Shown one piece after another: positions 7,453 to 13,400 of a DNA stretch of 21,257 nt. The translations under genes and the position numbers were made by a program. The notes below the pieces were generated by a model. It had not been told where the DNA came from. It saw nothing but the letters and a program-made list of their open reading frames with translations, and searched no databases. The number at the start of each line of letters is the position of its first letter. Position 1 is the first letter of the stretch. Source of the stretch: Bacillota bacterium (GTDB lineage: Bacteria > Bacillota > Bacilli > Alicyclobacillales > Alicyclobacillaceae); contig JAKAXI010000001.1 in NCBI GenBank assembly GCA_021816665.1, positions 1 through 21,257 on the forward strand. Reading direction: 5' to 3'.

Positions 7453-7671
7453 TTATAACTGTATGTCCACAATGCTGACGTCATGTCGAATGAAAGAAGA
7501 ACTGCCGCTGGCGATAGGATCAGCCTTGAACTGACATGAAACACACACGGTAAGCGGGTAGTTGACTCCACCAATTTGGCGGAAACCGGTGTGAAAGACG
7601 TGTTCACTATGACGGTCGACAAGGGAGTGGCACAGCATACACCAAGCCTGCTCCGGATGGATAACAATCAC
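7453..7671 (-). CDS. Small protein with two CxxC knuckles, likely zinc-binding
   Basis: 72 residues with WCMLC near the start and CVSC about 30 residues later, a spacing typical of zinc ribbons. The connecting stretch HSEHVFHTGFRQIGGVNYPLTV also looks like the beta-hairpin of such a fold. No family is recognised. The start is a problem: GTG at 7671 lies directly against GAGAGG, and the next ATG would remove the first cysteine. Upstream codons before the GTG (C.VDNDCER) also look protein-like but have no start before a stop. A minus-strand -10 (TATTAT, 7739-7734) and DosR-like boxes upstream fit expression of this gene. It is probably followed by the DedA gene in one transcript. Confidence 0.5.
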   Translation of the reverse strand: MIVIHPEQAWCMLCHSLVDRHSEHVFHTGFRQIGGVNYPLTVCVSCQFKADPIASGSSSFIRHDVSIVDIQL

Positions 7672-7733
7672 CCTCTCACAGTCGTTGTCTACGCAACACC
7701 GCCTAGTACCGACTTAAAAATTCCACCAGTCCT

Positions 7734-7739
7734 ATAATA
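7734..7739 (-). promoter_or_regulatory. -10 element between activator boxes and CxxC gene
   Basis: TATTAT on the minus strand, transcription start expected near 7727. No good -35 is present, as in activator-dependent promoters, and the two boxes at 7763-7776 and 7787-7800 would be centred near -42 and -66. The overlapping plus-strand reading TATAAT (7733-7738) also lacks a -35. Confidence 0.35.
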
Positions 7740-7740
7740 C

Positions 7741-7800
7741 AGGCACTCGCCTGTGCCTAACATAGGGCTTTTGCCTCCTGACAGCTGGGACTTTTGTCCC
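7741..7800. promoter_or_regulatory. Cluster of palindromes: DosR/NarL-type boxes
   Basis: Three palindromes in a row. AGGCAC/GTGCCT (7741-7758) is the first. TAGGGCTTTTGCCT (7763-7776) is imperfect. GGGACTTTTGTCCC (7787-7800) is perfect. The last matches the core of the DosR/DevR consensus GGGACTWWAGTCCC, and the second is also close to NreC/NarL-type TAGGG-N4-CCCTA sites. These response regulators answer to hypoxia, NO or nitrate. Their distances fit activation of the minus-strand CxxC gene. Regulation of the plus-strand peptide gene (more distant) is possible. Confidence 0.5.
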
Positions 7801-7879
7801 TGCAGATCGACAGCTTTGACTGCGTAGGTTTCTCAACGTAGACGCAAGGCTTTTCCGTGCGTACGTACGCGTTAGGCGG

Positions 7880-7885
7880 TATACT
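7880..7885 (+). promoter_or_regulatory. Possible -10 for the small-peptide operon
   Basis: TATACT with no recognisable -35; a GCGTACGTACGC palindrome (7859-7870) sits where a -35 or a regulator would bind. Transcription would start near 7892, about 80 nt before the small membrane peptide gene. The rest of 7801-7974 shows no gene. Confidence 0.3.
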
Positions 7886-7974
7886 GGAACTGCACACTAC
7901 GGCGCGCGACTTCGCGCGGTGCGGCACTGTGAGGTGTTGTGTGCGCGTCGTCGAGGCCGGAGGTGACCGTGATC

Positions 7975-8079
7975 ATGTACGAAGAAAAAGAGTTGACTGG
8001 CCGGAAGAAAGTCTGGTTCTTCGTCATCCTGTTTGCCGTCTGCATCTTTTTAGTGCTCGTTGGCATCTTTGTGTTTTGA
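7975..8079 (+). CDS. 34-residue single-helix membrane peptide
   Basis: A short gene: ATG at 7975 is preceded by GGAGGTGAC with ideal spacing. It encodes a charged N-terminus (MYEEKELTGRKK) and then a 22-residue uninterrupted hydrophobic helix ending at the stop. The topology is N-in with the positive RKK at the membrane face. The next gene starts 11 nt later with its own RBS, so the two form a unit. Peptides of this type are often accessory subunits of respiratory complexes (as in small cytochrome oxidase subunits), and the neighbourhood is respiratory, but that role is inference. No family recognised. Confidence 0.72.
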   Translation: MYEEKELTGRKKVWFFVILFAVCIFLVLVGIFVF

Positions 8080-8090
8080 GGGGGAAGCCG

Positions 8091-8318
8091 ATGAAGGTCT
8101 TCAAAGTGTCCCAAAACCTGCTCAACCCCATCCGATTGCCTGGGATGGGCCGCAGCATCGAAGTGTTCGGTTTGTCGGAAGCTGAAGTCGTGGAAATCCG
8201 GTCAGCGTTTGCCCAGCGCGAACTGTTTGTAGAGTTCGAGGAAGAACCTGGACAACAGCTCCCCGTGGTGCAGTTGTGGGCGAACCCGCACGGGTCCGAC
8301 GTGACGCTGTTCGTGTAG
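8091..8318 (+). CDS. Unknown 75-residue protein
   Basis: Small soluble protein starting MKVFKVSQNLLNP, ATG at 8091 after GAGGGGGAAG. It mixes short beta-like segments (SIEVFGLSEAEVVEI, ELFVEFEEE, LPVVQLWANP) with an acidic centre, lacks cysteines and membrane segments, and ends VTLFV. Not recognised. It is 11 nt after the membrane peptide gene and converges, with 19 bp between, on the DUF59 gene of the respiratory module. Probably co-expressed with the peptide. Confidence 0.65.
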   Translation: MKVFKVSQNLLNPIRLPGMGRSIEVFGLSEAEVVEIRSAFAQRELFVEFEEEPGQQLPVVQLWANPHGSDVTLFV

Positions 8319-8337
8319 CGTGCGCGCAACGGATTGA

Positions 8338-8640
8338 TTAGCGAAAACCGAGTTGCTCTTGAGCTTCCTCTGACATCATCTCTGGCGACCAAGGCGGGTC
8401 CCACACGACATCGACATACACCATCCCCACGCCGAACGCCTGCGCGGCTGCCCACTCTACGTTACTGCTGATACTATCGTGCGCGGGGCAGCCAGGAGTG
8501 GTCATCGTCATCTCGATGTGAAGTGTACCTTCTTCCCGCTCTTCCATTTTGTAAATGAGACCTAAATCGACCACATTCACACCAATCTCTGGGTCGTACA
8601 CGTTTCTCAGGTTCTCTCGCACTTCATCGAGATTAATCAT
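8338..8640 (-). CDS. MIP18/DUF59 Fe-S cluster assembly-type protein
   Basis: 100 residues, the usual size of stand-alone MIP18 family (DUF59; SufT/PaaD-like) proteins, which help build or deliver iron-sulfur clusters. Seen: DPEIGVNVVDLGLIY near the N-terminus, the conserved MTTPGCPAHDSI with the single reactive Cys, and the C-terminal VWDPPWSPEMMSEEAQEQLGF typical of the group. The ATG at 8640 overlaps the end of the upstream membrane protein gene by 8 nt, so translation is probably coupled. It is the last gene of the DUF2249-membrane protein-DUF59 operon. It may mature a metal centre of this module or of the nitrate reductase; the client is not known. A longer frame to 8745 is rejected because it lies inside the previous gene. 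Confidence 0.9.
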   Translation of the reverse strand: MINLDEVRENLRNVYDPEIGVNVVDLGLIYKMEEREEGTLHIEMTMTTPGCPAHDSISSNVEWAAAQAFGVGMVYVDVVWDPPWSPEMMSEEAQEQLGFR

Positions 8641-9946
8641 GTTCAAACAGCTCCCTTCTGAGCTTCGTGACTTCCAGCACGCGCAAAATTTGCACACAGA
8701 ACGCTGCAATCGCCAAGGACAAGAGAATGCAGCTGCCGATAACACCCGGTTGCCATCTCCCTGCCGCCGCTGCCGTCAAGGCGACGAGTCCAACTCCGAA
8801 CGCGGTGAGCACCGGCCATGACTGGTTCACGTTGATCAGGTCAGAGATGAGCGTGGGTTTTCCCTTCCCCGGCGTTTTGCTGTAGCGCTTGCTCCATACG
8901 AGAAATGGCACAATCTTATATGCGAACGCCATCACAGTCAGTGTCACGACGCCAAGCAGGTAAAACATGACGACGCCCTGCCAGCCTGCCTCGCCCCCGG
9001 TCCAAAACACCCGTTCAGCGAACAGGCACAAACCCAGAACTCCACCCACGCCAGCCGCTACCACGGCTCGAATGGGCGGTTCGACGCGTTTGCGCATGCG
9101 CTTCTGAATAATGCCGCGCATATCCGCGATCTGACTGACAAACGCAGCGACGCCAAAGGCCGATCCTGCCCATAAAAACGCGTTTAAGTGTGTCCAGATA
9201 CCGACGAGCACGACCCACAGTGCGACGTGTGCCAAAGTGAGCGTCCATTTCTGCCGGCCTGTGGAAAATCCGTGCGACAGCGTAAACATCGGCAGCAGTT
9301 TGAGGCTAAACCCCATGACCAGAAAGGTGAAATAACCACCCATGGCAAGCAATATATGCGTCGCGATCAGCGGCCCCATCCACATGTCGAGCCCTGGCAC
9401 TGCACCGGAGTCTGCAAGCACAAGCAGCAGGGCTACGGTGACAGCGAGAATGAGGTACCCATGAGCTGAAACCACGAACCCAAACATCGGACCACGAATT
9501 TTGGTGCGCAAGAGAGAAACGATCAACACTGTGGCGTAAATATAGACAGCCGCCACCATACACAGTCCGAAAACAAATAACCCGATGCCCCACCACGTCA
9601 CCATGGAAACAAAGAGACCGATGAATGCAAGCAGGTAGAGCCAAAAATTCCAACGGGCGGCTGGTACACTGCTGATTGGAACCAGAAATGCGACGGTCGT
9701 CAGTTGATACACCGCTCCCATCACAAACGACAAAAGTGCACCGAGCGTCAAAGCGTGAGTCAGTGCTACGACATTCGCCGCTCCAGGCACACCCTGCGCC
9801 AGCGATCTCGACTGTAGCGCAAAGTCAACCGCAAAGACACCAAACCCAAGCACGCCGAGCAACATATAGCGCATCGGGACCGCGAACGGCGGCGACTGAC
9901 TCGTCGTGACTCCAGCGCCTGGCACGACACCTACTGGACTCTGCAT
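8633..9946 (-). CDS. Polytopic NnrS/haem-copper-oxidase-I-like protein A
   Basis: 437 residues with about twelve hydrophobic helices. Histidines fall in helix contexts reminiscent of haem ligands: LTHALTLGALLSFVMGAVYQL (H64), SAHGYLILAV (H162), IATHILLAMGGYFTFLVMGF (H197), LSHGF (H225), TLAHVALWVV (H240) and IWTHLNAFLW (H253). The general style is that of NnrS or of divergent subunit-I-like proteins of haem-copper oxidases. The oxidase copper site and Tyr-His motif are not seen, so catalytic oxygen or NO reduction should not be assumed. ATG at 9946 after GAGGTGAGGAG. It lies 13 nt after the DUF2249 gene and overlaps the DUF59 gene. Likely part of anaerobic nitrogen-oxide metabolism given the FNR box and the nar operon. 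It resembles in size and layout the second protein at 10628-11947. Confidence 0.75.
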   Translation of the reverse strand: MQSPVGVVPGAGVTTSQSPPFAVPMRYMLLGVLGFGVFAVDFALQSRSLAQGVPGAANVVALTHALTLGALLSFVMGAVYQLTTVAFLVPISSVPAARWNFWLYLLAFIGLFVSMVTWWGIGLFVFGLCMVAAVYIYATVLIVSLLRTKIRGPMFGFVVSAHGYLILAVTVALLLVLADSGAVPGLDMWMGPLIATHILLAMGGYFTFLVMGFSLKLLPMFTLSHGFSTGRQKWTLTLAHVALWVVLVGIWTHLNAFLWAGSAFGVAAFVSQIADMRGIIQKRMRKRVEPPIRAVVAAGVGGVLGLCLFAERVFWTGGEAGWQGVVMFYLLGVVTLTVMAFAYKIVPFLVWSKRYSKTPGKGKPTLISDLINVNQSWPVLTAFGVGLVALTAAAAGRWQPGVIGSCILLSLAIAAFCVQILRVLEVTKLRRELFEHD

Positions 9947-9959
9947 GACTCCTCACCTC

Positions 9960-10430
9960 TCACTGTGCCCGCCGTATCTTCACTTGTACCGTTTCGTTGC
10001 CCTCATCATTCACTTCGTAAGTAAATCCTCGCTCGTCGAGCTCCGGCAACAGAAGCGCGGGAACTCGGACGTTCCAAATCTCGACTCCCAGGGCACCCGA
10101 CGCGCATGCATCGTGGTCCTCGAGGAACTCGAGCGTGCGGATCATCGGATTCGGCGGATCGAGGTCGCGGTTGTCCAGGTGAAAGAACGGGATCTCGGTA
10201 TCTCCCTGATAAAATTGGACCACAAAGTGCTCGGCCTCTTCTTGTACAACAGCGTGCGTAAAACCCTGCTTGCCAAGAACTCGAATCAATGGGTCAGGCT
10301 GAAAAGTGGCGTGCAGTTCCAGCACGTCATTCGGTTCTAGTTCTTTTACGGCGGACATAATACGGGCAAATGGCTCCTCCTTCGCACGAAGCATTTCCCG
10401 CACATCAAGGACTTCAATTTTTCTTGTCAT
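9960..10430 (-). CDS. Protein with two DUF2249 domains
   Basis: 156 residues made of two DUF2249-like repeats. The first (about 4-75) reads VLDVREML...IMSAVKELEPNDVLELHATFQPDPLIRVLGKQGF. The second (about 82-155) reads LDNRDLDPPNPMIRTLEFLE...LLLPELDERGFTYEV. DUF2249 is a small SirA/TusA-like fold found next to nitrogen-oxide and anaerobic respiration genes; its biochemical role is unsettled. Neither repeat shows the CPxP cysteine of true TusA. The ATG at 10430 follows CAGGAGGGG, and the frame to 10496 is discarded for lack of an RBS. First gene of an operon with the membrane protein and DUF59 gene, and preceded by an FNR-like box. Confidence 0.8.
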   Translation of the reverse strand: MTRKIEVLDVREMLRAKEEPFARIMSAVKELEPNDVLELHATFQPDPLIRVLGKQGFTHAVVQEEAEHFVVQFYQGDTEIPFFHLDNRDLDPPNPMIRTLEFLEDHDACASGALGVEIWNVRVPALLLPELDERGFTYEVNDEGNETVQVKIRRAQ

Positions 10431-10529
10431 TGCAATCCCCTCCTGTTCAACAAACCAACCAGTCCATCCCCTGTATTCTGCGCCCAACATCTGCATCAGA
10501 TAACTGGGTTAGACCCTCTGTTCATTCAC

Positions 10530-10572
10530 AGGGTAGCGCACGCGCCGACGCAGTGCTGTGACGGATATCACG
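10530..10572 (-). promoter_or_regulatory. FNR-like box with class II promoter
   Basis: TGTGACGGATATCACG (10557-10572) fits TGTGA-N6-TCACA in nine of ten arm bases. On the minus strand TACCCT (10535-10530) begins 29.5 bp from its centre, which would place the box at -41.5, the classic FNR activator position, with a start near 10523 and a leader of about 93 nt before the DUF2249 gene. The -10 itself is poor, as expected for an activated promoter. The rest of 10431-10627 holds no gene. Confidence 0.65.
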
Positions 10573-10627
10573 CAGAGTAAGAGGTCGCTTCGATCCACAG
10601 CCAGTGCACGGTGACAGAGGCAGTACA

Positions 10628-11947
10628 TTACACGGCTCTCCTTGAGGTCAGCCACATGAGTAGAAACGCGACGGCGCTCAGTGCAGCCAGCGTCCCACCG
10701 ACAGCCAAGAGAACGAATGACAACTGGGACGCCGCCCAATGTATCGATGCAAATGCCACGACCATCAGCAGAGACCCGATGATGGCACCTGCTGCCTGAA
10801 CAGCGGCAACCGGGCGCGGAGGTTCTCTACGGTGCAAGACATAGGGAAAGAGTGTGTACCCAATGCCGTAGACGAGGTTTGTCCCAAAGCCGAGAAACAG
10901 CAAGTGGAACGCAACGAGGGTAAAAGGACTCAGACCGCCAATGAGGAAAGCACCGAGAACAAGGCAAAAGACCCAGGCTGCCCACCACAGTCCACGGCTC
11001 ACGACAGGAATCGGTAAGCTTGGTTGCCCATTCACACGGCGGCGACTGAGCATCCACAGGTAGGATGCACCAAACCACAAAAACGGCAGGCCCAGGAGGC
11101 GCGACGCCACACCTGCAACAGGAGGTGACCACACCAGCCCTAACACCCCAACAACAACCGCGACGCCCCACACGAGTTGTGCAACGAGTGACCCTCGCGC
11201 ACTCACTCCCGTACCGAGGAAGCGAGGGAACATGTGCAGAGCAACAGCGAAAATTGTCCCTGCTATCCAGCCGTAGTAGAGCAAGAACAACGCGCCTGTC
11301 ATTTGCTCAGGCAGTGTCCCGGGTGAGGTCACAGAGCGGACAAGCATCCACGCAGTTCCTGCGAGCAACAGCATGGCGGACACATCTGTTCCGCGCTGTC
11401 CAACGCGGTCGGTAGCTTGGTACGCACCACCGCGACGCAGCAAAGAAAGTGGGTGTAACGATAGGTCAGGCGTACTTTTACGGACTGCCCCCACCTTCCT
11501 TCGACTGACCACAGCGGAGAGAATATTGGCAAGAAACAGGACCGGGGCAACAAACTGCAACACGAGACCACTCCAGAGAAGCGGTTTGCTCAGCAGCAAA
11601 AGTCCGACTACTACGCCAATCACGCCCAGTTGCGCACCGATGAGTTGCAACCACCCCACCCACGGTTTTGGCGGACGAAGTCCGGCCGCGATCGAAAGTA
11701 CGGCGTAGGTCATACCGTAAATCAACATTGTCAGCCAACCGAATGGATTGATTTCGCCGTGCACTTGGCCGAGTACGGCCCCCGCTGACGGCTGGACTGC
11801 CATCCAGCCCCCGAAGCTAGCGCCAACGATAAAATTCACAAACGCAGCTACAATGAACGCTTTGGGCAACCTGCCGATGAAGGGTTCGTTTACAGTCCGC
11901 GTTTGCGCATCTGGACCTACCGATACTTCTGTCTGTTGTCTCGGCAC
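10628..11947 (-). CDS. Polytopic NnrS/haem-copper-oxidase-I-like protein B
   Basis: 439 residues, about twelve hydrophobic helices, with a polar loop at about 150-190. Helix-embedded histidines: GQVHGEINPFGWLTMLIYGM (H63), VALHMFPRFLGTG (H238) and VAFHLLFLGFGTNLVYGIGY (H348), plus YVLHRREPPRP (H372). The H-x-x-(L/F)-GF/-GW-x-(T/N) pattern repeated in two helices is like NnrS and divergent subunit-I-type proteins. ATG at 11947 lies 3 nt after the stop of the 62-residue gene, so these two are one unit, transcribed from the divergent FNR promoter at 12187-12230. Whether it binds haem or copper cannot be seen from sequence alone. Similar in size, helix number and histidine style to the protein at 8633-9946, but with low sequence identity by eye. 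Confidence 0.72.
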   Translation of the reverse strand: MPRQQTEVSVGPDAQTRTVNEPFIGRLPKAFIVAAFVNFIVGASFGGWMAVQPSAGAVLGQVHGEINPFGWLTMLIYGMTYAVLSIAAGLRPPKPWVGWLQLIGAQLGVIGVVVGLLLLSKPLLWSGLVLQFVAPVLFLANILSAVVSRRKVGAVRKSTPDLSLHPLSLLRRGGAYQATDRVGQRGTDVSAMLLLAGTAWMLVRSVTSPGTLPEQMTGALFLLYYGWIAGTIFAVALHMFPRFLGTGVSARGSLVAQLVWGVAVVVGVLGLVWSPPVAGVASRLLGLPFLWFGASYLWMLSRRRVNGQPSLPIPVVSRGLWWAAWVFCLVLGAFLIGGLSPFTLVAFHLLFLGFGTNLVYGIGYTLFPYVLHRREPPRPVAAVQAAGAIIGSLLMVVAFASIHWAASQLSFVLLAVGGTLAALSAVAFLLMWLTSRRAV

Positions 11948-11950
11948 GTG

Positions 11951-12139
11951 TCAGTCCTCCAACGGACCAAACTCAAGCTCATCCATTTCTTCCACTCCGC
12001 CACTCTGCCAGGCAATGACAAGCGTCCGAAGCAGGCATGCTGGATTTGTCACAACTTCTCGCACCTCACCTTGTTCACCCGTTTGCGGGTGTGTTACGAC
12101 ATCTCCGATCTGTTTTCGCACAAGGCCACCTCCGCTCAT
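11951..12139 (-). CDS. Small unknown protein, SH3/KOW-like strand pattern
   Basis: 62 residues, MSGGGLVRKQIGDVV then THPQTGEQGEVREVV and a very acidic C-terminus (VEEMDELEFGPLED). The GDVV.HP.TGEQGEV.EVV stretch has the alternation of a small beta-barrel (SH3/KOW-like), but no family is recognised. Start: ATG at 12139 with AGGTG 8 nt upstream is preferred to the GTG at 12151 that overlaps that RBS. First gene of the operon with membrane protein B, 3 nt upstream of it, directly downstream of the divergent FNR-like promoter. Confidence 0.6.
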   Translation of the reverse strand: MSGGGLVRKQIGDVVTHPQTGEQGEVREVVTNPACLLRTLVIAWQSGGVEEMDELEFGPLED

Positions 12140-12186
12140 GTCCACGCGCACCTATTCAGAACCGTTGACAAATTTCTTCTGATGAC

Positions 12187-12257
12187 ATTATAGCCACCCT
12201 GGCAGTTGCGCGAACGTGATCGTCATCACGGACAGGTGCGCCACCGCGGCGTAACAT
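12187..12257. promoter_or_regulatory. Divergent promoters around one FNR-like box
   Basis: CGTGATCGTCATCACG (12215-12230) is a perfect 5-6-5 palindrome matching TGTGA-N6-TCACA except for the outermost base of each arm. To the left, on the minus strand, a perfect TATAAT (12192-12187) starts 30.5 bp from the centre. To the right, on the plus strand, TAACAT (12252-12257) starts 29.5 bp from it. So one site can act at about -41.5 for both promoters, driving the 62-residue/membrane protein B operon leftward (start about 12180) and the DUF2249 operon rightward (start about 12264). Confidence 0.72.
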
Positions 12258-12301
12258 TCAATTTGTCGAACAACAAACCGCACCCTGAGGAGGGGAAGTT
12301 C

Positions 12302-12541
12302 GTGAGTGAATTCACGGCCACAGTAAACGCCACAGAGTATCCACCGCACCTGAAACACAAGGTGATCTTCGAGACCTTTGACAAGCTCGTTCCAGGGCAA
12401 GCCATGCTCCTGGTTAACGACCACGACCCACAACCACTCCACTACCAGTTCCAGTTGGAGCGTAAAGGATCATTCTCTTGGGAGTACATCGAGCGTGGGC
12501 CCGAGTCGTTTCGCATTCGCATCGGCCGTGTCGGCAAATGA
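12302..12541 (+). CDS. Single-domain DUF2249 protein
   Basis: 79 residues, almost entirely one DUF2249 domain: IFETFDKLVPGQAMLLVNDH followed by DPQPLHYQFQLERKGSFSWEY and RGPESFRIRIGR, a textbook match to the NDHDP.PL.yQ....g.F.WeY...GPe.w.v.I pattern. This version is the type found with hemerythrins and denitrification genes. The start GTG at 12302 has GAGGAGGGG at ideal spacing; the longer frame from 12206 would begin over the FNR box. Its stop overlaps the next gene (ATGA). The biochemical role of the domain is unsettled. Expression is probably anaerobic, from the FNR-like site upstream. Confidence 0.85.
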   Translation: MSEFTATVNATEYPPHLKHKVIFETFDKLVPGQAMLLVNDHDPQPLHYQFQLERKGSFSWEYIERGPESFRIRIGRVGK

Positions 12542-12945
12542 CAGCCAGAGTCACTTGGCTGCCAGTCGGCCACATTGCTCATGGCTACCGGCGCGTGTTC
12601 GCAATCTTTGAGGGCGAATCGCTGCGACACGTCGTCAACTTGTCGCCGATGCCCTACGAACAGGTGTACGGTGTCATGAGCTTGGCTGGTGACGCGGGCG
12701 TGAAAGACCCCTCCTTGTGGTGGGGTCTTTCCGCGATTGACTCGCTCATCTCAGACGGCACTCTGCTCGGTCCAGAAAATCCGGTGAGCGCCGACGACGG
12801 CTTCATCCATGTGCGGCCGCGCATGCCATGTGAAACGGAATTGCTTCCACTCTCCACGTATCAGGCGATTCTTCGAGAAGGAAGTTGGTCTGTTCCGAAT
12901 CGAAAGGAGGATGTGCAAAGTGGCGGAAATAGACGTCATCAATAA
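12538..12945 (+). CDS. Unknown 135-residue protein of the FNR operon
   Basis: Starts at the ATGA overlap with the DUF2249 gene (ATG 12538), so translational coupling is likely. The sequence is mixed alpha/beta without membrane helices. The N-terminal third (VTWLPVGHIAHGYRRVFAIF) looks like two beta strands, the middle (YEQVYGVMSLAGDAGVKDPSLWWGLSAIDSLISDG) helical, and the C-terminus is charged. The pair of Trp in a loop and a few His are the only notable residues. No family recognised. Its last 26 bases overlap the start of the next gene. Position between a DUF2249 gene and another unknown suggests a shared pathway. Confidence 0.65.
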   Translation: MTARVTWLPVGHIAHGYRRVFAIFEGESLRHVVNLSPMPYEQVYGVMSLAGDAGVKDPSLWWGLSAIDSLISDGTLLGPENPVSADDGFIHVRPRMPCETELLPLSTYQAILREGSWSVPNRKEDVQSGGNRRHQ

Positions 12946-13255
12946 ATCGACAATGAAAATTCGGGTACAGCTTGACGATGCCGTGCGTATGGTCAATGAA
13001 GCGGCTCGCGATATCGCGCTGTACGCCCATGACATTGTGACAATCTACGAGAAGATGCCGGCGTTCGACTACACCAGCTTCTGCTTTTACGCGTACAACA
13101 GCGCCAAACTGTTCGAGTTTGCCTTGGAGACGAACCCAAAAGAGTACACATCTTTTTCCCTAGACGCGCCGGACTCTTTCTTTTACGCGCTCTACGGCGG
13201 GATGGCTGCTCTCTATGAGACGGCAAAAAGTCACATTTTAGAAGAGTCTGCTTGA
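12920..13255 (+). CDS. Unknown 111-residue helical protein of the FNR operon
   Basis: Start GTG at 12920, placed 9 nt after AGGAGG (the ATG at 12911 directly abuts the RBS and is less likely). The protein looks wholly helical and rich in Tyr/Phe: RMVNEAARDIALYAHDIVTI, then AFDYTSFCFYAYNSAKLFEF, and a Tyr/Phe/Ala-rich end (FFYALYGGMAALYETAKSHILEES). One Cys only. No domain recognised. It ends the plus-strand operon and faces the convergent nar-side genes across a terminator hairpin at 13299-13332. Its role is unknown; co-expression with the DUF2249 protein is the only clue. Confidence 0.65.
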   Translation: MAEIDVINKSTMKIRVQLDDAVRMVNEAARDIALYAHDIVTIYEKMPAFDYTSFCFYAYNSAKLFEFALETNPKEYTSFSLDAPDSFFYALYGGMAALYETAKSHILEESA

Positions 13256-13298
13256 TTCCAGATTGCGCCACGGCAATGTGCCCGATGACATCTTAAAA

Positions 13299-13332
13299 TC
13301 AGGCGAAGTCCCGTTCGAGGAACTCCGCCTGA
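13299..13332. terminator. Terminator between convergent operons
   Basis: TCAGGCG (13299-13305) pairs with CGCCTGA (13326-13332), with an inner AGTCC/GGA(A)CT stem and a small loop. On the minus strand it is followed directly by TTTTAAG, a short U-tract, so it suits the end of the nar-TDT-marR transcript. On the plus strand it lies 43 nt after the last gene. The stop codon of the 33-residue ORF lies inside its arm. Confidence 0.7.
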
Positions 13333-13400
13333 CTTGTGTCTGTGGCCGCAAGCGACCGCGACCGCGGATACCCCGCCACGTCGAGACGCTCACGATTCAT
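13299..13400 (-). CDS. Possible 33-residue ORF after marR
   Basis: ATG at 13400 overlaps the final codons of the MarR gene and has a very good RBS (GGAGGGAG) 2-6 nt away. The frame encodes 33 mostly polar residues starting MNRERLDVAGYPRSRSLAA and ends within the terminator arm. The arrangement could be translational coupling of a real small protein, or an accident of the C-terminal Glu-Gly codons of MarR (GAG GGA GAT GAA). No family is recognised. Confidence 0.3.
   Translation of the reverse strand: MNRERLDVAGYPRSRSLAATDTSQAEFLERDFA

Noticed and set aside
7924..7945. FNR-like TGTGA half-site upstream of the peptide gene
   Set aside because: Only one arm is present; the expected TCACA partner six bases later is missing.
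8633..11947. Calling the two membrane proteins NO reductase or cytochrome oxidase catalytic subunits
   Set aside because: The helix VI/VII/X His motifs and the length of genuine NorB/CcoN proteins are not seen, so only a loose family resemblance is claimed.
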